From DAIQRJ01 sp963708795 (lineage in GTDB: Bacteria > Actinomycetota > Actinomycetes > Propionibacteriales > DAIQRJ01), in the NCBI GenBank assembly GCA_963708795.1, contig CAVPUH010000003.1, forward strand, positions 124,001 through 188,000: a DNA stretch of 64,000 nucleotides. Reading direction: 5' to 3'. Position 1 is the first letter of the stretch, and the number at the start of each line of letters is the position of its first letter. Made by a program: the position numbers and the translations under genes. Shown one piece after another: positions 1 through 9,154 of this stretch. Below the pieces are notes generated by a model, which saw nothing but the letters and a program-made list of their open reading frames with translations, had not been told where the DNA came from and ran no database searches.

Positions 1-1673
1 TCGCCTTGATGGCTTTCGACACCTGCGAGCAGTCGGTGGTCGAGATTCCGGTTCCGGACTTGCCGACGAGGTTCGTGCACGCTGCTGACAGGGTGACGGC
101 GAGATCCTGGTAGTCGGCTCCCGACGGGAGCATGTTCTGCGGTACTCCAGTAGATCTTCCAGGTCTTGGTGACGCCGAGACCCCTGACGGCGATGCCGTA
201 GAAGCTACCGCCGTGTGTGATCAGGTACGCGGCCTTGTTGCCCACGCCGGAATTCGTGTGGACGCCGCCGTTGTCGAAGAAGCCCTCATCGGGATCCCAG
301 CGTCCGGACGACATCCTGGCCGGGCTGGTCGTAGTCGGCTCGGACGCTTGAGGCTTCGGATGACGCCGAGTCGACGAGCCTTCACCGATGAGCCATGCGT
401 TGGCGGTGGAGTCGTCTGAGCTTCCGTCCGTGACGTCGACGAACTCACCGAAGACGTCGGACATCGACTCGTTGATCGCGCCGGACTGCCAGAGGTACTG
501 CAGGCCGGACGTCTGCTGGGTGACGCCGTGGGTGAGTTCGTGAGCGGTGATGTCGTCGGTCACGACGCCGTTCCGAACGCCATCTGGCGACCGTCCCAGA
601 AGGCGTTCCGGTACGGGACACTCCTTGACGCCGCCTTCGAAGTCGATGTTGCACACTCGCACGGTGCCGCGGATCGCCTTGCTCTTGCCGTCGCTTTGAT
701 AGTTGGTCCCGATCAACGACGTGAGATCGACGTTGCTGTTGGCCTTGTAGGCGGCTGCAGTGGCGCCGAAGTACGCGTACACCTTATTGACGTCGGAGAC
801 GCTCGAAGCCGGCTGACCTTCGGACCGCGCGTAGGTCGCGGACTTCCCGTTACATCGGTATGTCGCCGGATCGAGCGTGTCGACGGCCTTGTTCTTGAGG
901 TCGCACACCACGCGGTTCAGCGCCCGTTCCTGGGTCGACCACGCGAGGGTCACTGCGCCGGTCCGGACGTTCACGAGCACTTGGTACGCGAGCCCGGGAC
1001 CCGTCACCCGATAGGAGACGACGGCGGTGAGCGCGTGGGCCGCGCCCGGCGCGCCGAGGACAGCCGGGTCGTACCAGTACCTGGCCGGACCGCCGACCGT
1101 CAGCGCACCGGCATCACGCCGGTGCTCGCGCAACGCGACCGCCGTCGCGGCGAGCGTCCGGTAGTCGCGCAAACTGGAGGCCGACAGCGACGGAAACGCC
1201 GACGCCGCGAGCGGCGTGGTCCGCGAGTTGATGGACTGCATGGCCCCGTCGGTGGTCTGCGAGACGGTCACGCCGCTACCCAGCACGGGGACGTCCGCAA
1301 CGCTCTGCCCGAAGCGGACGGAATCTCCGGCCGCGGTGGCCGCGGTCTGCTCGTAGTTCAGAGTGGCCGGGTCCACGTCCAGCGCGCGAGCGTAGGTGCC
1401 GACATGGGCGGTGGCGACGGCGGCGGGCGACTGGACGGACCTCGCGAGCGATCGCGGCGCGGCGACGCCGGCCGAGGACGTCGACTGGATGAGGTCGACC
1501 CGGCCATCGGTCCCCGTGCTGGTGGCCGTGCCCGCGCCGCTTCCTGTCGCAGACGGTGCGGCAGCGACGACTGGCGTGGCCCCGACCGGAGCGATCCCGA
1601 CGGAGCCCGCCACGGCCAACGTCAGGGCAAGAGTGGTGGCGGCCGCAAGCGGCGCCTTCGTCCAGATTCGCAC
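1..1673 (-). pseudogene. M4 (thermolysin-like) secreted metalloprotease, indel-damaged, cut by window edge
   Basis: Secreted zinc metallopeptidase. The GTG start at 1673 follows a GAGGAGG ribosome site and opens with an Ala-rich signal peptide (MRIWTKAPLAAATTLALTLA), then a propeptide resembling the FTP/PepSY region, then the catalytic domain. HELTH, the HExxH zinc site, lies at 528-542; the third zinc ligand region is GAINESMSDVFGE, followed by the family block GVHTNSGVGNKAAYLI. The frame has no stop as far as position 1, yet conserved blocks jump frame: NAFWDGRQMAFG (about 570-615), LGVIRSLK and DYDQPG (about 310-375) and LPSGADYQDL (before 137) read in other frames. At least five small indels are needed. 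It is either a decayed gene or an indel-rich assembly patch. The C-terminus lies beyond the window. Confidence 0.85.
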
Positions 1674-1898
1674 GGATCCTCCTCGACCGGGTCGGCCGCC
1701 CCCCGCGGGCGAGCTCGTCCCCGTTCCGCAGTCGCATCGACCGTCGACCGATGAGCGTAGGTGCCCGACGACCCTCCGCGCACCGAGAGGAGCATCCAGT
1801 GAGACGTTTGATACACAGACCGGCTCTGTGCGCCGACAGCCGTCGTTACGATCGCGGACGAGGGGCCGCCCGGCCCACCCCGCCGGAGGTGTGGAGCT

Positions 1899-4112
1899 GT
1901 GCCGACGACCGCGCTCGCCATCACGGTGGTGATCGTCTGCGTCGCCGTCACGGTCGTGGCGCTCGTGCTGGTGGTTCGCGCGGCAGCGGCGATGGTGCTG
2001 GTGCTCGGCGTCGGTCAGCCGGTCGTCGGCCGCCGGGACGCACCCTGGCAGCGGTGGTCCGGCATGCTCCGCGAGACGCTCGGTCACACCAGACTGGCAC
2101 GCAAGCCGATCGTCGGTGCGGCGCACTTCAGCGTCTTCGTCGGATTCGGCTTCCTCTTCTTCACACTGGTCACGGCGTACGGACAGGCACTCACCGGGCC
2201 GGACTTCGCACTGCCGCTGATCGGTCACTGGGTCGTCTTCGAGTTCCTCACCGAGCTCATCGCCTGGGCGACTCTGCTCGGCATCGGCGTCCTGGTCGCG
2301 GTGCGACTCCACGGTCGTCCCGCCGGTCGCCGACGTGGACGATCGAGCCGGTTCTACGGCTCGCGGATGTGGCAGGGCTACTACGTCGAGGCGACCGTGG
2401 CCGCGATCGCGGTCTGCATCCTCACGCTCCGCGCCCTCGAGTATGCGCTTGCCACCGCCTCCGGCGACCAGCCCACCGGTGCGCACTTCGCCCTGACCAG
2501 CTGGCTGGGCCGTGCGTTCACGGACTCCTCGCCGACCGCGCTGGGGAACGCGATCCTCGTGGTCGCGGCCGTGAAGATCGTGGTGTCCATGGCCTGGTTC
2601 ATGGTCATCGCGGCCGACACGACGATGGGCGTGGCCTGGCATCGGTTCACGGCGTTTCCCAACATCTGGTTCCGGCGGGAAGCGGACGGCAGGCCGGCGC
2701 TCGGTGCCCTTCCGCCGGTCTACTCCGCCGGCGCCGAGGTCGACTTCACCGATCCGGGCGACAACGACCTGTTCGGCGTCGGGAAGCTGGCGGACTTCAG
2801 CTGGAAGGCCCTCCTCGACTTCACCACCTGTACCGAATGCGGGCGCTGCCAGGACGTGTGTCCCGCGTGGGCCACCGGCAAGCCGCTCTCGCCCAAGCTG
2901 CTCGTCATGGGGTTGCGGGAGCACGCCCACGCCGCAGGCCCCTCGCTCGTGCGCACCGACGCAGACGGGCACGCGACGATCTCCCCCAGTCCCGACCGGC
3001 CGCTCGTCGGAGGCTCCGACGTGGACGGGGTGATCGATCCGGACGTCCTGTGGTCGTGCACGAACTGCGGTGCGTGCGTGCAGGAGTGCCCGGTCGACAT
3101 CGAGCACGTCGACCACATCGACAACCTGCGACGCCACCAGGTGCTGGTGGAAGCCGAGTTCCCGCCTGAGTTCCAGCAGCTCTTCCGGGGCCTGGAGAAC
3201 AACGGGAACCCGTGGAACTCACCGGCCGCCGGCCGACTCGACTGGACTCGTGGGCTGAGCTTCGAGGTGCCGATCGTCGGTGGCTCCGGGTCGGCGGCGG
3301 TCGGCGACCTGGGTGACGTCGAGTACCTCTTCTGGGTGGGGTGCGCCGGCGCGTTCGACGACCGGGCGAAGCGCACGACGCAGGCGGTGGCCGAACTGCT
3401 GCACGCGGCCGAAGTCGGCTTCGCGGTGCTCGGCGAGGCCGAGACCTGTTCGGGCGATCCGGCGCGACGGGCCGGCAACGAGTTCGTCTACCGGATGCTG
3501 GCCGAGGCGAACGTCGAGGTCCTGCGGGAGGCCGGGGCGAGCAAGGTCATCGCCTCGTGCGCGCACTGCTTCAACACCCTCAAGAACGAGTACCGCCAGC
3601 TGGGCCTGGAGCTCGAGGTGCTGCACCACACCCAGGTGCTCAACCGCCTGGTCCGCGATGGTGCGCTGCGGCCGATCCCGGAGTTCAGCACTGCGAAGCC
3701 AGCTGAGTCAGTTGAACGCACCATCACCTACCACGACCCGTGCTTCCTCGGCCGGCACAACCAGGTCTACAGCCCGCCACGAGAGCTGCTCGGTGCCCTC
3801 CCCGGCCTGCGGCTCGCCGAGATGCCACGACACGGCGACCGGTCCTTCTGTTGTGGCGCCGGCGGCGCCCAGATGTGGAAGGAGGAGTCGCTCGGGACGC
3901 GGGTCAACGCCGAACGCACCCGTGAGGCCTTGGCGACCGGAGCGACCACGATCGCCACCGGCTGCCCCTTCTGCAAGACCATGCTCGGCGATGGGGTCGC
4001 GGCCGCCGGCGACGACGCGGCCGGCGTCGATGTCGCTGATGTCGCCCAGCTGCTCTGGGACCGGATCCGCCCTTCCGAACCACCCGTCAGGCGTCCCGAC
4101 GAGGGCACCTGA
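1899..4112 (+). CDS. Membrane-anchored Fe-S oxidoreductase (HdrD/GlpC-like, CCG domains)
   Basis: A 737-residue membrane electron-transfer protein starting at GTG with GGAG upstream. Residues 1 to about 240 form a multi-helix NarI-like membrane domain. Two ferredoxin motifs follow, CTECGRCQDVCP near residue 310 and CTNCGACVQECP near 386. Two cysteine-rich CCG-type domains end the protein, with CAHCFN, HDPCFLGRHN and FCCGAGGAQMW. This is the layout of actinobacterial heterodisulfide-reductase-like (Fe-S)-binding proteins, which probably pass electrons between a cytosolic donor and the quinone pool; the true partner is unknown. It is transcribed away from the damaged protease, and its stop lies just before an operator array. 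It appears intact. Confidence 0.9.
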   Translation: MPTTALAITVVIVCVAVTVVALVLVVRAAAAMVLVLGVGQPVVGRRDAPWQRWSGMLRETLGHTRLARKPIVGAAHFSVFVGFGFLFFTLVTAYGQALTGPDFALPLIGHWVVFEFLTELIAWATLLGIGVLVAVRLHGRPAGRRRGRSSRFYGSRMWQGYYVEATVAAIAVCILTLRALEYALATASGDQPTGAHFALTSWLGRAFTDSSPTALGNAILVVAAVKIVVSMAWFMVIAADTTMGVAWHRFTAFPNIWFRREADGRPALGALPPVYSAGAEVDFTDPGDNDLFGVGKLADFSWKALLDFTTCTECGRCQDVCPAWATGKPLSPKLLVMGLREHAHAAGPSLVRTDADGHATISPSPDRPLVGGSDVDGVIDPDVLWSCTNCGACVQECPVDIEHVDHIDNLRRHQVLVEAEFPPEFQQLFRGLENNGNPWNSPAAGRLDWTRGLSFEVPIVGGSGSAAVGDLGDVEYLFWVGCAGAFDDRAKRTTQAVAELLHAAEVGFAVLGEAETCSGDPARRAGNEFVYRMLAEANVEVLREAGASKVIASCAHCFNTLKNEYRQLGLELEVLHHTQVLNRLVRDGALRPIPEFSTAKPAESVERTITYHDPCFLGRHNQVYSPPRELLGALPGLRLAEMPRHGDRSFCCGAGGAQMWKEESLGTRVNAERTREALATGATTIATGCPFCKTMLGDGVAAAGDDAAGVDVADVAQLLWDRIRPSEPPVRRPDEGT

Positions 4113-4215
4113 CATCAGTCAGACATCAACGTGACGTCAGGTGGCGAGAATTGACGTCAGGTTTGACGTCACATCGCTTGACATGACGTCACCGGCGATG
4201 TCAGGGTTGGCGTCA
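4110..4215. promoter_or_regulatory. Phased array of TGACGTCA operator boxes
   Basis: Exact TGACGTCA palindromes start at 4132, 4152, 4164 and 4184. Near matches start at 4110 (TGACATCA), 4121 (AGACATCA), 4196 (CGATGTCA) and 4208 (TGGCGTCA, touching the ATG at 4215). The start-to-start steps are 11, 11, 20, 12, 20, 12 and 12 bases, close to one or two helical turns. The 8-bp box resembles the MetJ met box (AGACGTCT), and MetJ is a ribbon-helix-helix protein. The next gene encodes an RHH domain, so autoregulation is a natural inference. Confidence 0.85.
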
Positions 4216-4989
4216 TGGAACTCACCCCCTTCGTAGACGCGATGCGGCGCGACCTGTCGGCCGCCACTGCCCTGGCCGACGAGCCGACCCGCAATGTGGT
4301 CGAGCGCCTCGGCACCACCCTCGACACGACCGCGCGGCTGGCGATGTTCGGCGCCTTGTCGCAGGCCTGCGCGGAGATCAGCCGTGACCTGTCGCCCGGT
4401 GCCGTCGAGGTCCGACTCGCCGGCCGCGACCCGCAGTTCGTCGTCACCCAGCCGCCTCGGGTCGTCCCGACACCGCCCACGCCGCCGGTCGCTCCGGTCC
4501 CGCCGGTATCCCCGACCGCCCCACTCCCGCTCGGCTCGGGTGGTCCCGAGGTCACCTCGGTCCTCACTGCCGGCGAGAACGGCGAGGACCCCGAGGCCGA
4601 GTCGGAGTCAGATGCCGACGACGACATCGACTTCGACGACAGCTCGGCCCGCATCACCCTGCGCCTGCCCGGCGGACTGAAGAACCGGGTCGACGAGGCC
4701 GCCGCCCGGTCGGGTGTCTCGGTCAACGCCTGGCTGGTCCAGGCAGTCCAGGAGGCCAGTCGGCCGCACCCGTGGTCGCGACCGCGACGAAAGCCGCAAC
4801 CGGGACCGCAACCGCGATCGCAACCGGAAGGGCCGCGGGTTCAACTTCGACCTCGGGCTCGGCGACCTCGGTGCCGAGATCTCCCGGGAGGTCAACGAGG
4901 CGATGCGCGAGGTCAACCGCGAACTGCGGCAGGCCCGGCACGAGACGAAGCACACGCCCGGTACGCAGGTCACCGGCTGGTTCCGCTGA
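4215..4989 (+). pseudogene. RHH/HicB-family DNA-binding protein, apparent single frameshift
   Basis: Residues 1-80 are a helical N-terminal region (MELTPFVDAMRRDLSAATAL), followed by a Pro-rich and then acidic linker. A ribbon-helix-helix domain sits at about residues 137-178 (ARITLRLPGGLKNRVDEAA, then SVNAWLVQAV). After about 4765 the natural continuation lies in another frame: an Arg/Asp-rich stretch, a helix (GAEISREVNEAMREVNREL) and the ending TGWFR before the stop at 4989. That ending is what I would expect of this HicB-like family, so one small indel is likely, real or artefactual. No HicA-like toxin is visible next to it. The gene heads the cassette with the DUF4097 and ABC genes and is the obvious candidate to bind the box array that overlaps its start codon. 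Confidence 0.75.
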
Positions 4990-5040
4990 CCCTGCTCGAC
5001 ACCGTCCCCGACCACTCACCACGACTCCCGGAGGCACACC

Positions 5041-5871
5041 GTGCCCACATTCGACACGCCTGAACCGATCACGGTCCGCGTCAACAGCCGTTCCGGCAAC
5101 GTCACCGTGACGGCGCAGGACACGTCGACCAGCACCGTCCAGATCTCCGGCGAGGACGACGGCCGGTCCGGGGGCCAGTTCCAGGTCGACTTCCGCAACA
5201 ACATCCTCCGGATCGAGGCCCCGCGCGTCGCCGGCTGGGGACGCTCGGCCGACGGAGACGTCGACCTCGTGGTGCCCACCGGCTCGTCGCTCCAGATCGA
5301 GGCGTCCTCCGGTGAGGTCAACTGCCGCGGCCGCTACGACGAGGTCCGCGTGAACGCCACGAGCGGAAATGCCGACGTCGATGTCGCCACCGGCCCGGCA
5401 CGGATCGAATCGGCCAGCGGCAACGTCTCGCTGGAGGAGGCGCACTCACACGTCTTTCTCGGCGCCGCCAGCGGCAACGTCCGACTCGGCGCGGCACACG
5501 GCGACGACATGGTCGAGATCACCTCGGCCAGCGGCAACATGGAACTCGGCATCGTGAACGGACCGCTGAGACTGAGCGGAGCATCGGGCGAGATCCGCGT
5601 CGTCGAGGCCCGGCGCGAGGTGACGGCCAACAGCGCCAGCGGCGACATCATCCTCGATCTCGTCCACACCGGCGTCGTGACGGCCGGCAGCAACTCCGGC
5701 GACATCCGCGTCCGTGTCGCCGCCGGCATACCGACGTGGCTCGACCTGAATTCCCTGTCCGGCGACATCACCACCGACCTGGCCGACGACAACGGCCCAG
5801 GCGACGGGGAGCCGACCCTCGAACTCCGCGCCACCACGGTCTCCGGCGACATCCGCATCAAGCGCCGCTGA
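5041..5871 (+). CDS. DUF4097 beta-strand repeat protein, copy 1
   Basis: A 276-residue protein starting at GTG after GGAGG. There is no signal peptide or membrane segment. The body is a run of 18-20-residue repeats with the core (S/A)SG(N/D)(V/I/M), such as SASGNVSLEE, AASGNVRLGA and NSASGDIILDL. This is the pattern of the DUF4097 family, whose repeats probably stack as a beta-solenoid. Molecular function is unknown; some family members are labelled putative adhesins, but this one looks cytoplasmic. It lies 51 bases after the RHH gene and 72 bases before a paralogue, in one apparent operon leading to an ABC exporter. Confidence 0.85.
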   Translation: MPTFDTPEPITVRVNSRSGNVTVTAQDTSTSTVQISGEDDGRSGGQFQVDFRNNILRIEAPRVAGWGRSADGDVDLVVPTGSSLQIEASSGEVNCRGRYDEVRVNATSGNADVDVATGPARIESASGNVSLEEAHSHVFLGAASGNVRLGAAHGDDMVEITSASGNMELGIVNGPLRLSGASGEIRVVEARREVTANSASGDIILDLVHTGVVTAGSNSGDIRVRVAAGIPTWLDLNSLSGDITTDLADDNGPGDGEPTLELRATTVSGDIRIKRR

Positions 5872-5943
5872 CCTGCCTCGTCGACGCCTCGCATCGCCGG
5901 CTCACGCGCTTCATCCACACCGACCACATCGGAGGCTCCAACC

Positions 5944-6777
5944 ATGCCCATTTTCGACACCCCCGACGCGATCAGCGCCCACATCAGCAACGCGGCCGGC
6001 GAGATCGCCCTCACCGCGACCGACACCGAGACGACCACCGTCGAGGTGACAGCAGCCTCGGAGCGCGACCAGCAGGCCGTGGCCGAGACGTTGATCGACT
6101 TCCAGGATGGCCACCTGCGCATCGAGGTCCCGCGTCACCACGACTGGAAGCGCACCCCCGAGCTGGACGTGCGCGTCACCCTCCCGGCCCACTCCGCCAT
6201 CACGGTCGAGAGCGCATCGGCCGACGTCACCTGCCGAGGCGAGTACGGCGATGCCCGGCTGAACACCGCCAGCGGTGACGTCCGGCTCGACGTGGCCCAC
6301 GGACCCACCCACATCGAGACCGCCAGCGGCGACATCGGCGTGGACGAGAGTCACGGGATCGTGCACATCAGCACGGCCAGCGGCGACACCCGTCTGGGGA
6401 CCGCGCACGACGAGGTCGAGGTCAGCACGGCCAGCGGCGACGTCGAACTCGGCACCATCCACGGGTCGCTCTCCATCAGCGGCGCCTCCGGGGACATCAG
6501 CCTGGGGGAAGGGCACCACGACGTGAGCGCGAACAGCGCCTCCGGCGACATCTCGCTCGCCCTCGTCCACGCAGGCAAGGTCGGCGTCTCCACCGCCTCC
6601 GGCGACGTCAGCGTCGGCGTCGTCGGCGGCACGGCCACCTGGCTCGATCTGCACTCGCTCTCCGGCGACATCGACACCGACCAGGCCGACGACAACGGCC
6701 CGACCGACGGCGAGGACAAGCTCGAACTCCGCGTGAACACGGTCTCCGGCGACATCCGCGTCCACCGCGTCCGCTGA
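5944..6777 (+). CDS. DUF4097 beta-strand repeat protein, copy 2
   Basis: A 277-residue tandem paralogue of the preceding gene, with the same opening (MPxFDTP), the same ending logic (TVSGDIR followed by basic residues) and the same ASGD repeat core throughout (TASGDVRLDV, TASGDIGVDE, SASGDISLAL). The block TWLDLHSLSGDI followed by ADDNGP is nearly identical in both proteins, which points to recent tandem duplication. The start ATG follows GGAGG. The protein is soluble with no recognisable catalytic motif. Two copies could form a heteromeric stacked assembly, but that is conjecture. Confidence 0.85.
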   Translation: MPIFDTPDAISAHISNAAGEIALTATDTETTTVEVTAASERDQQAVAETLIDFQDGHLRIEVPRHHDWKRTPELDVRVTLPAHSAITVESASADVTCRGEYGDARLNTASGDVRLDVAHGPTHIETASGDIGVDESHGIVHISTASGDTRLGTAHDEVEVSTASGDVELGTIHGSLSISGASGDISLGEGHHDVSANSASGDISLALVHAGKVGVSTASGDVSVGVVGGTATWLDLHSLSGDIDTDQADDNGPTDGEDKLELRVNTVSGDIRVHRVR

Positions 6778-6917
6778 CGGCCCGGCTACCCCCGACATTG
6801 ACCGCCCCGACATGACGACCACGGCATGACCACCACGGCACCGAAGCCGGCGCGTCCGCCGCCGGTCGATCCCAGCGTGCCCGAAACCGGGCCCACCCTC
6901 TCGAAAGGCTCACTCCC

Positions 6918-7154
6918 ATGAACACGTTCAACACGGTCGACATCGCCAGCCACGTTCAGGAAGCCCGCGTCCGCGACGAGCTCCACCGCCGGGCGGTGAA
7001 GATCTATCGTCGAGACCACCGCGCCGAGCGTCACCCCCGCGGCCGGGTCGCGGCAGCGCTGCGCCGACTGGCCGCTCGCCTGGACGGCCAGGGCACGCAG
7101 AGCGCCGCCCGCGCACCCCGCGGCGCCACCGTCACCCGGCTCTCCCCCCGCTGA
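6918..7154 (+). CDS. Small basic protein of unknown function
   Basis: A 78-residue protein starting at ATG with GAAAGG upstream. It is rich in Arg and His (RVRDELHRRAVKIYRRDHRAERHPRGR) with a helical Arg/Leu-rich centre (AAALRRLAARLDG) and no Cys or membrane segment. It lies between the DUF4097 pair and the ABC pair with 47 bases to the next start, so it probably belongs to the same operon. I recognise no family. Charge and size would fit a nucleic-acid- or membrane-associated accessory protein. That it is coding is supported by the ribosome site and operon position rather than by homology. Confidence 0.5.
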   Translation: MNTFNTVDIASHVQEARVRDELHRRAVKIYRRDHRAERHPRGRVAAALRRLAARLDGQGTQSAARAPRGATVTRLSPR

Positions 7155-7201
7155 CCGCACACGACCCAGTCGATCGGCTCCACCCGCCCGAGAGGACCGT
7201 C

Positions 7202-9154
7202 ATGCGGGACCGCCTAGCGCCCCTCACGTTGACCACCCGCCGATATCTGCTCCATGCCCGCCTGCTCTGGCGCGCCTCCCCGGCGCTGGTGCTGACCTGC
7301 ACCGCACTCGCCGCCGGCGCGGCGACCGCCAACACGTTCGTCCTCGTGGCCTCGGGCCGATTCATCGGAGCCCTGCCCACCGCCGTCGACGACGGGCCCG
7401 GCTCGGCAGCGGCGCACGCCACCTGGACGTGGCTGATCGCGTTCCTCGTCTCCCTGACGGTCGGCCCGCTTCTGTGGGTGAACGCCCAGCCGGCGATCCA
7501 GGCGCTCTCGCGCCGCTACCTCGTCCTGACCTTCGACATGATGCTGGAGGTCGGCACGCACCCGTACGACATCGCCGGCTTCGACGACTCGGTGATGTCG
7601 GGGCGCGTCACCGGACTGCACACCAGCATGCGCGAATGGACCTTCGTCCAGGGGGTCGACGCGACCTGGGAGGTCCTGAGGGTCCGACTCGGCGCGGTCG
7701 GCGCGCTCATCGTCGTGTGTGCGTGGAACTGGTGGGTGGGACTGATGGTCCTGGCCGGGTACCTGGTGATGACGAAGGTGTTCGCCACCTGGATCAACAC
7801 GCTCTACGACGGGCTGATCGAATCGCACGGCACGTCCCGGCGCGAAGCCACCTATGTCCGTGGGCTGATGACCGGTAGCGAAGCAGGCAAGGAGATCCGG
7901 CTGTTCGGACTCGGCGACTGGCTCCTGGGCCGGTTCCGCTCGAACGCCCAACTGGCGATGACCGCCGTCTGGCGCAACCGGCAGAAGACGGTCGGCCCGC
8001 TGATGTGGTCGCTGCTGGTGGTGTTCGCCGTCAACATCGCCGGGTTCGGCGTCCTCGCACACGACGCCCTCACCGGCGCCGTGGCCCTGGGCGCGATCGT
8101 CACGCTGGTGCAGGCGATCTTCTCGCTCGATCAGTTCGGTCCGATCGGCGATCCGCTCGCCGACCTGTCCCGCAACACCGCCGCCGCGGCCGAACTCGTG
8201 AAGCTGCGTGCCGATGTCGGGCTGCCCGAGCTGCCCGCGAGCGACCGGCTGCCGCAGCGCGAGGTGGCCGTGGGTGCCGGAACGGCCGCCGCCATCGAAC
8301 TCAACGACGTGTCGTTCGCCTATCCCACCCGCGACGAACCGGCGTTCCGCAACCTGGACCTCAGCATCCCGGCCGGCCAGTCGGTCGCGGTCGTCGGAGT
8401 CAACGGCGCCGGGAAGTCCACGCTGATCAAGCTCCTCTGCGGGCTGTACCCGCCCACCACCGGCACGATCCGCATCGACGGCGCCGACCCGGCCACCGAC
8501 GAGGCGACCCGCCGCCGGGTGGCGGTGATCTTCCAGGACTTCCTCAAGTATCACCTGTCCCTGCGTGACAATGTCGGCTTCGGCGCGGGCGGTACTCAGC
8601 TTGCTGACGACACCCTCGACGGTGCCCTGGCCGACGCCGGCGGAAGCGGCTTGATCGACCGTCTCGACGACGGATGGGACACCGTCCTGTCCCCCGAGTA
8701 CGCCGGCGGCACGGACCTGTCCGGCGGCCAGTGGCAGCGCGTCGCCCTCGCCCGTGCCTTCGCAGCCGTCAGCGCCGGGGCCGGCGTGCTGGTGCTCGAC
8801 GAACCGACCGCGGCGCTGGACGTCCGGGCCGAGGCTGCGTTGTTCGACCGATTCCTCGACGTCACCAAGGGCATCACGACCCTGCTCGTGAGCCACCGGC
8901 TCTCGAGCGTCCGGCACGCCGACCGCATCATCGTCATCGGGACGGGCGGTGGTGGACTCGGCGCGATCGTCGAGGACGGCACCCACGCCGAACTCCTGGC
9001 GGCCGGCGGACAGTACGCCGAGATGTTCACGTTGCAGGCCATGCGATTCGCGACGGCAGGCGGTGACGCAGAGGGATCCGCCGAGGACGACGACAGCGAC
9101 ACCATCGTCGACGAGGAAGCCGGCACGATCGTCCTGGAGGGGACCGACCGATGA
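7202..9154 (+). CDS. ABC exporter half-transporter (ATP-binding/permease), subunit 1
   Basis: A 650-residue type IV ABC half-transporter. An N-terminal six-helix membrane domain (about residues 20-330) is followed by a nucleotide-binding domain with Walker A GVNGAGKST near 398, signature LSGGQWQRV near 505, Walker B/D-loop VLVLDEPTAALD near 529 and the H-switch in VSHRLSSVRHADR. All ATPase motifs are intact. An acidic tail (GDAEGSAEDDDSDTIVDEE) extends beyond the domain. The stop overlaps the start of the next half-transporter by ATGA, so the two are probably co-translated as a heterodimer. The substrate is unknown. The pair ends the operon that starts with the RHH regulator and DUF4097 genes. 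Confidence 0.9.
   Translation: MRDRLAPLTLTTRRYLLHARLLWRASPALVLTCTALAAGAATANTFVLVASGRFIGALPTAVDDGPGSAAAHATWTWLIAFLVSLTVGPLLWVNAQPAIQALSRRYLVLTFDMMLEVGTHPYDIAGFDDSVMSGRVTGLHTSMREWTFVQGVDATWEVLRVRLGAVGALIVVCAWNWWVGLMVLAGYLVMTKVFATWINTLYDGLIESHGTSRREATYVRGLMTGSEAGKEIRLFGLGDWLLGRFRSNAQLAMTAVWRNRQKTVGPLMWSLLVVFAVNIAGFGVLAHDALTGAVALGAIVTLVQAIFSLDQFGPIGDPLADLSRNTAAAAELVKLRADVGLPELPASDRLPQREVAVGAGTAAAIELNDVSFAYPTRDEPAFRNLDLSIPAGQSVAVVGVNGAGKSTLIKLLCGLYPPTTGTIRIDGADPATDEATRRRVAVIFQDFLKYHLSLRDNVGFGAGGTQLADDTLDGALADAGGSGLIDRLDDGWDTVLSPEYAGGTDLSGGQWQRVALARAFAAVSAGAGVLVLDEPTAALDVRAEAALFDRFLDVTKGITTLLVSHRLSSVRHADRIIVIGTGGGGLGAIVEDGTHAELLAAGGQYAEMFTLQAMRFATAGGDAEGSAEDDDSDTIVDEEAGTIVLEGTDR

Noticed and set aside
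528..1754. Long plus-strand open frame of about 400 codons opposite the protease
   Set aside because: Arg-rich antisense shadow of the metalloprotease; the minus strand carries signal peptide, HExxH and other family motifs.
1556..3169. Plus-strand frame of 537 codons overlapping the Fe-S oxidoreductase
   Set aside because: Highly biased Arg/Gly/Pro composition; it is the shifted frame of the intact oxidoreductase gene.
4215..4989. HicAB toxin-antitoxin pair
   Set aside because: Only an RHH/HicB-like protein is present; no HicA-like dsRBD toxin (60-80 residues with a conserved His) occurs on either side.
5041..6777. Regularly spaced GCCAGCGGCAACGT-like repeats that could suggest a CRISPR or tandem DNA repeat
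   Set aside because: They are in-frame ASGN/ASGD protein repeats of two DUF4097 genes with variable spacing and no spacers.
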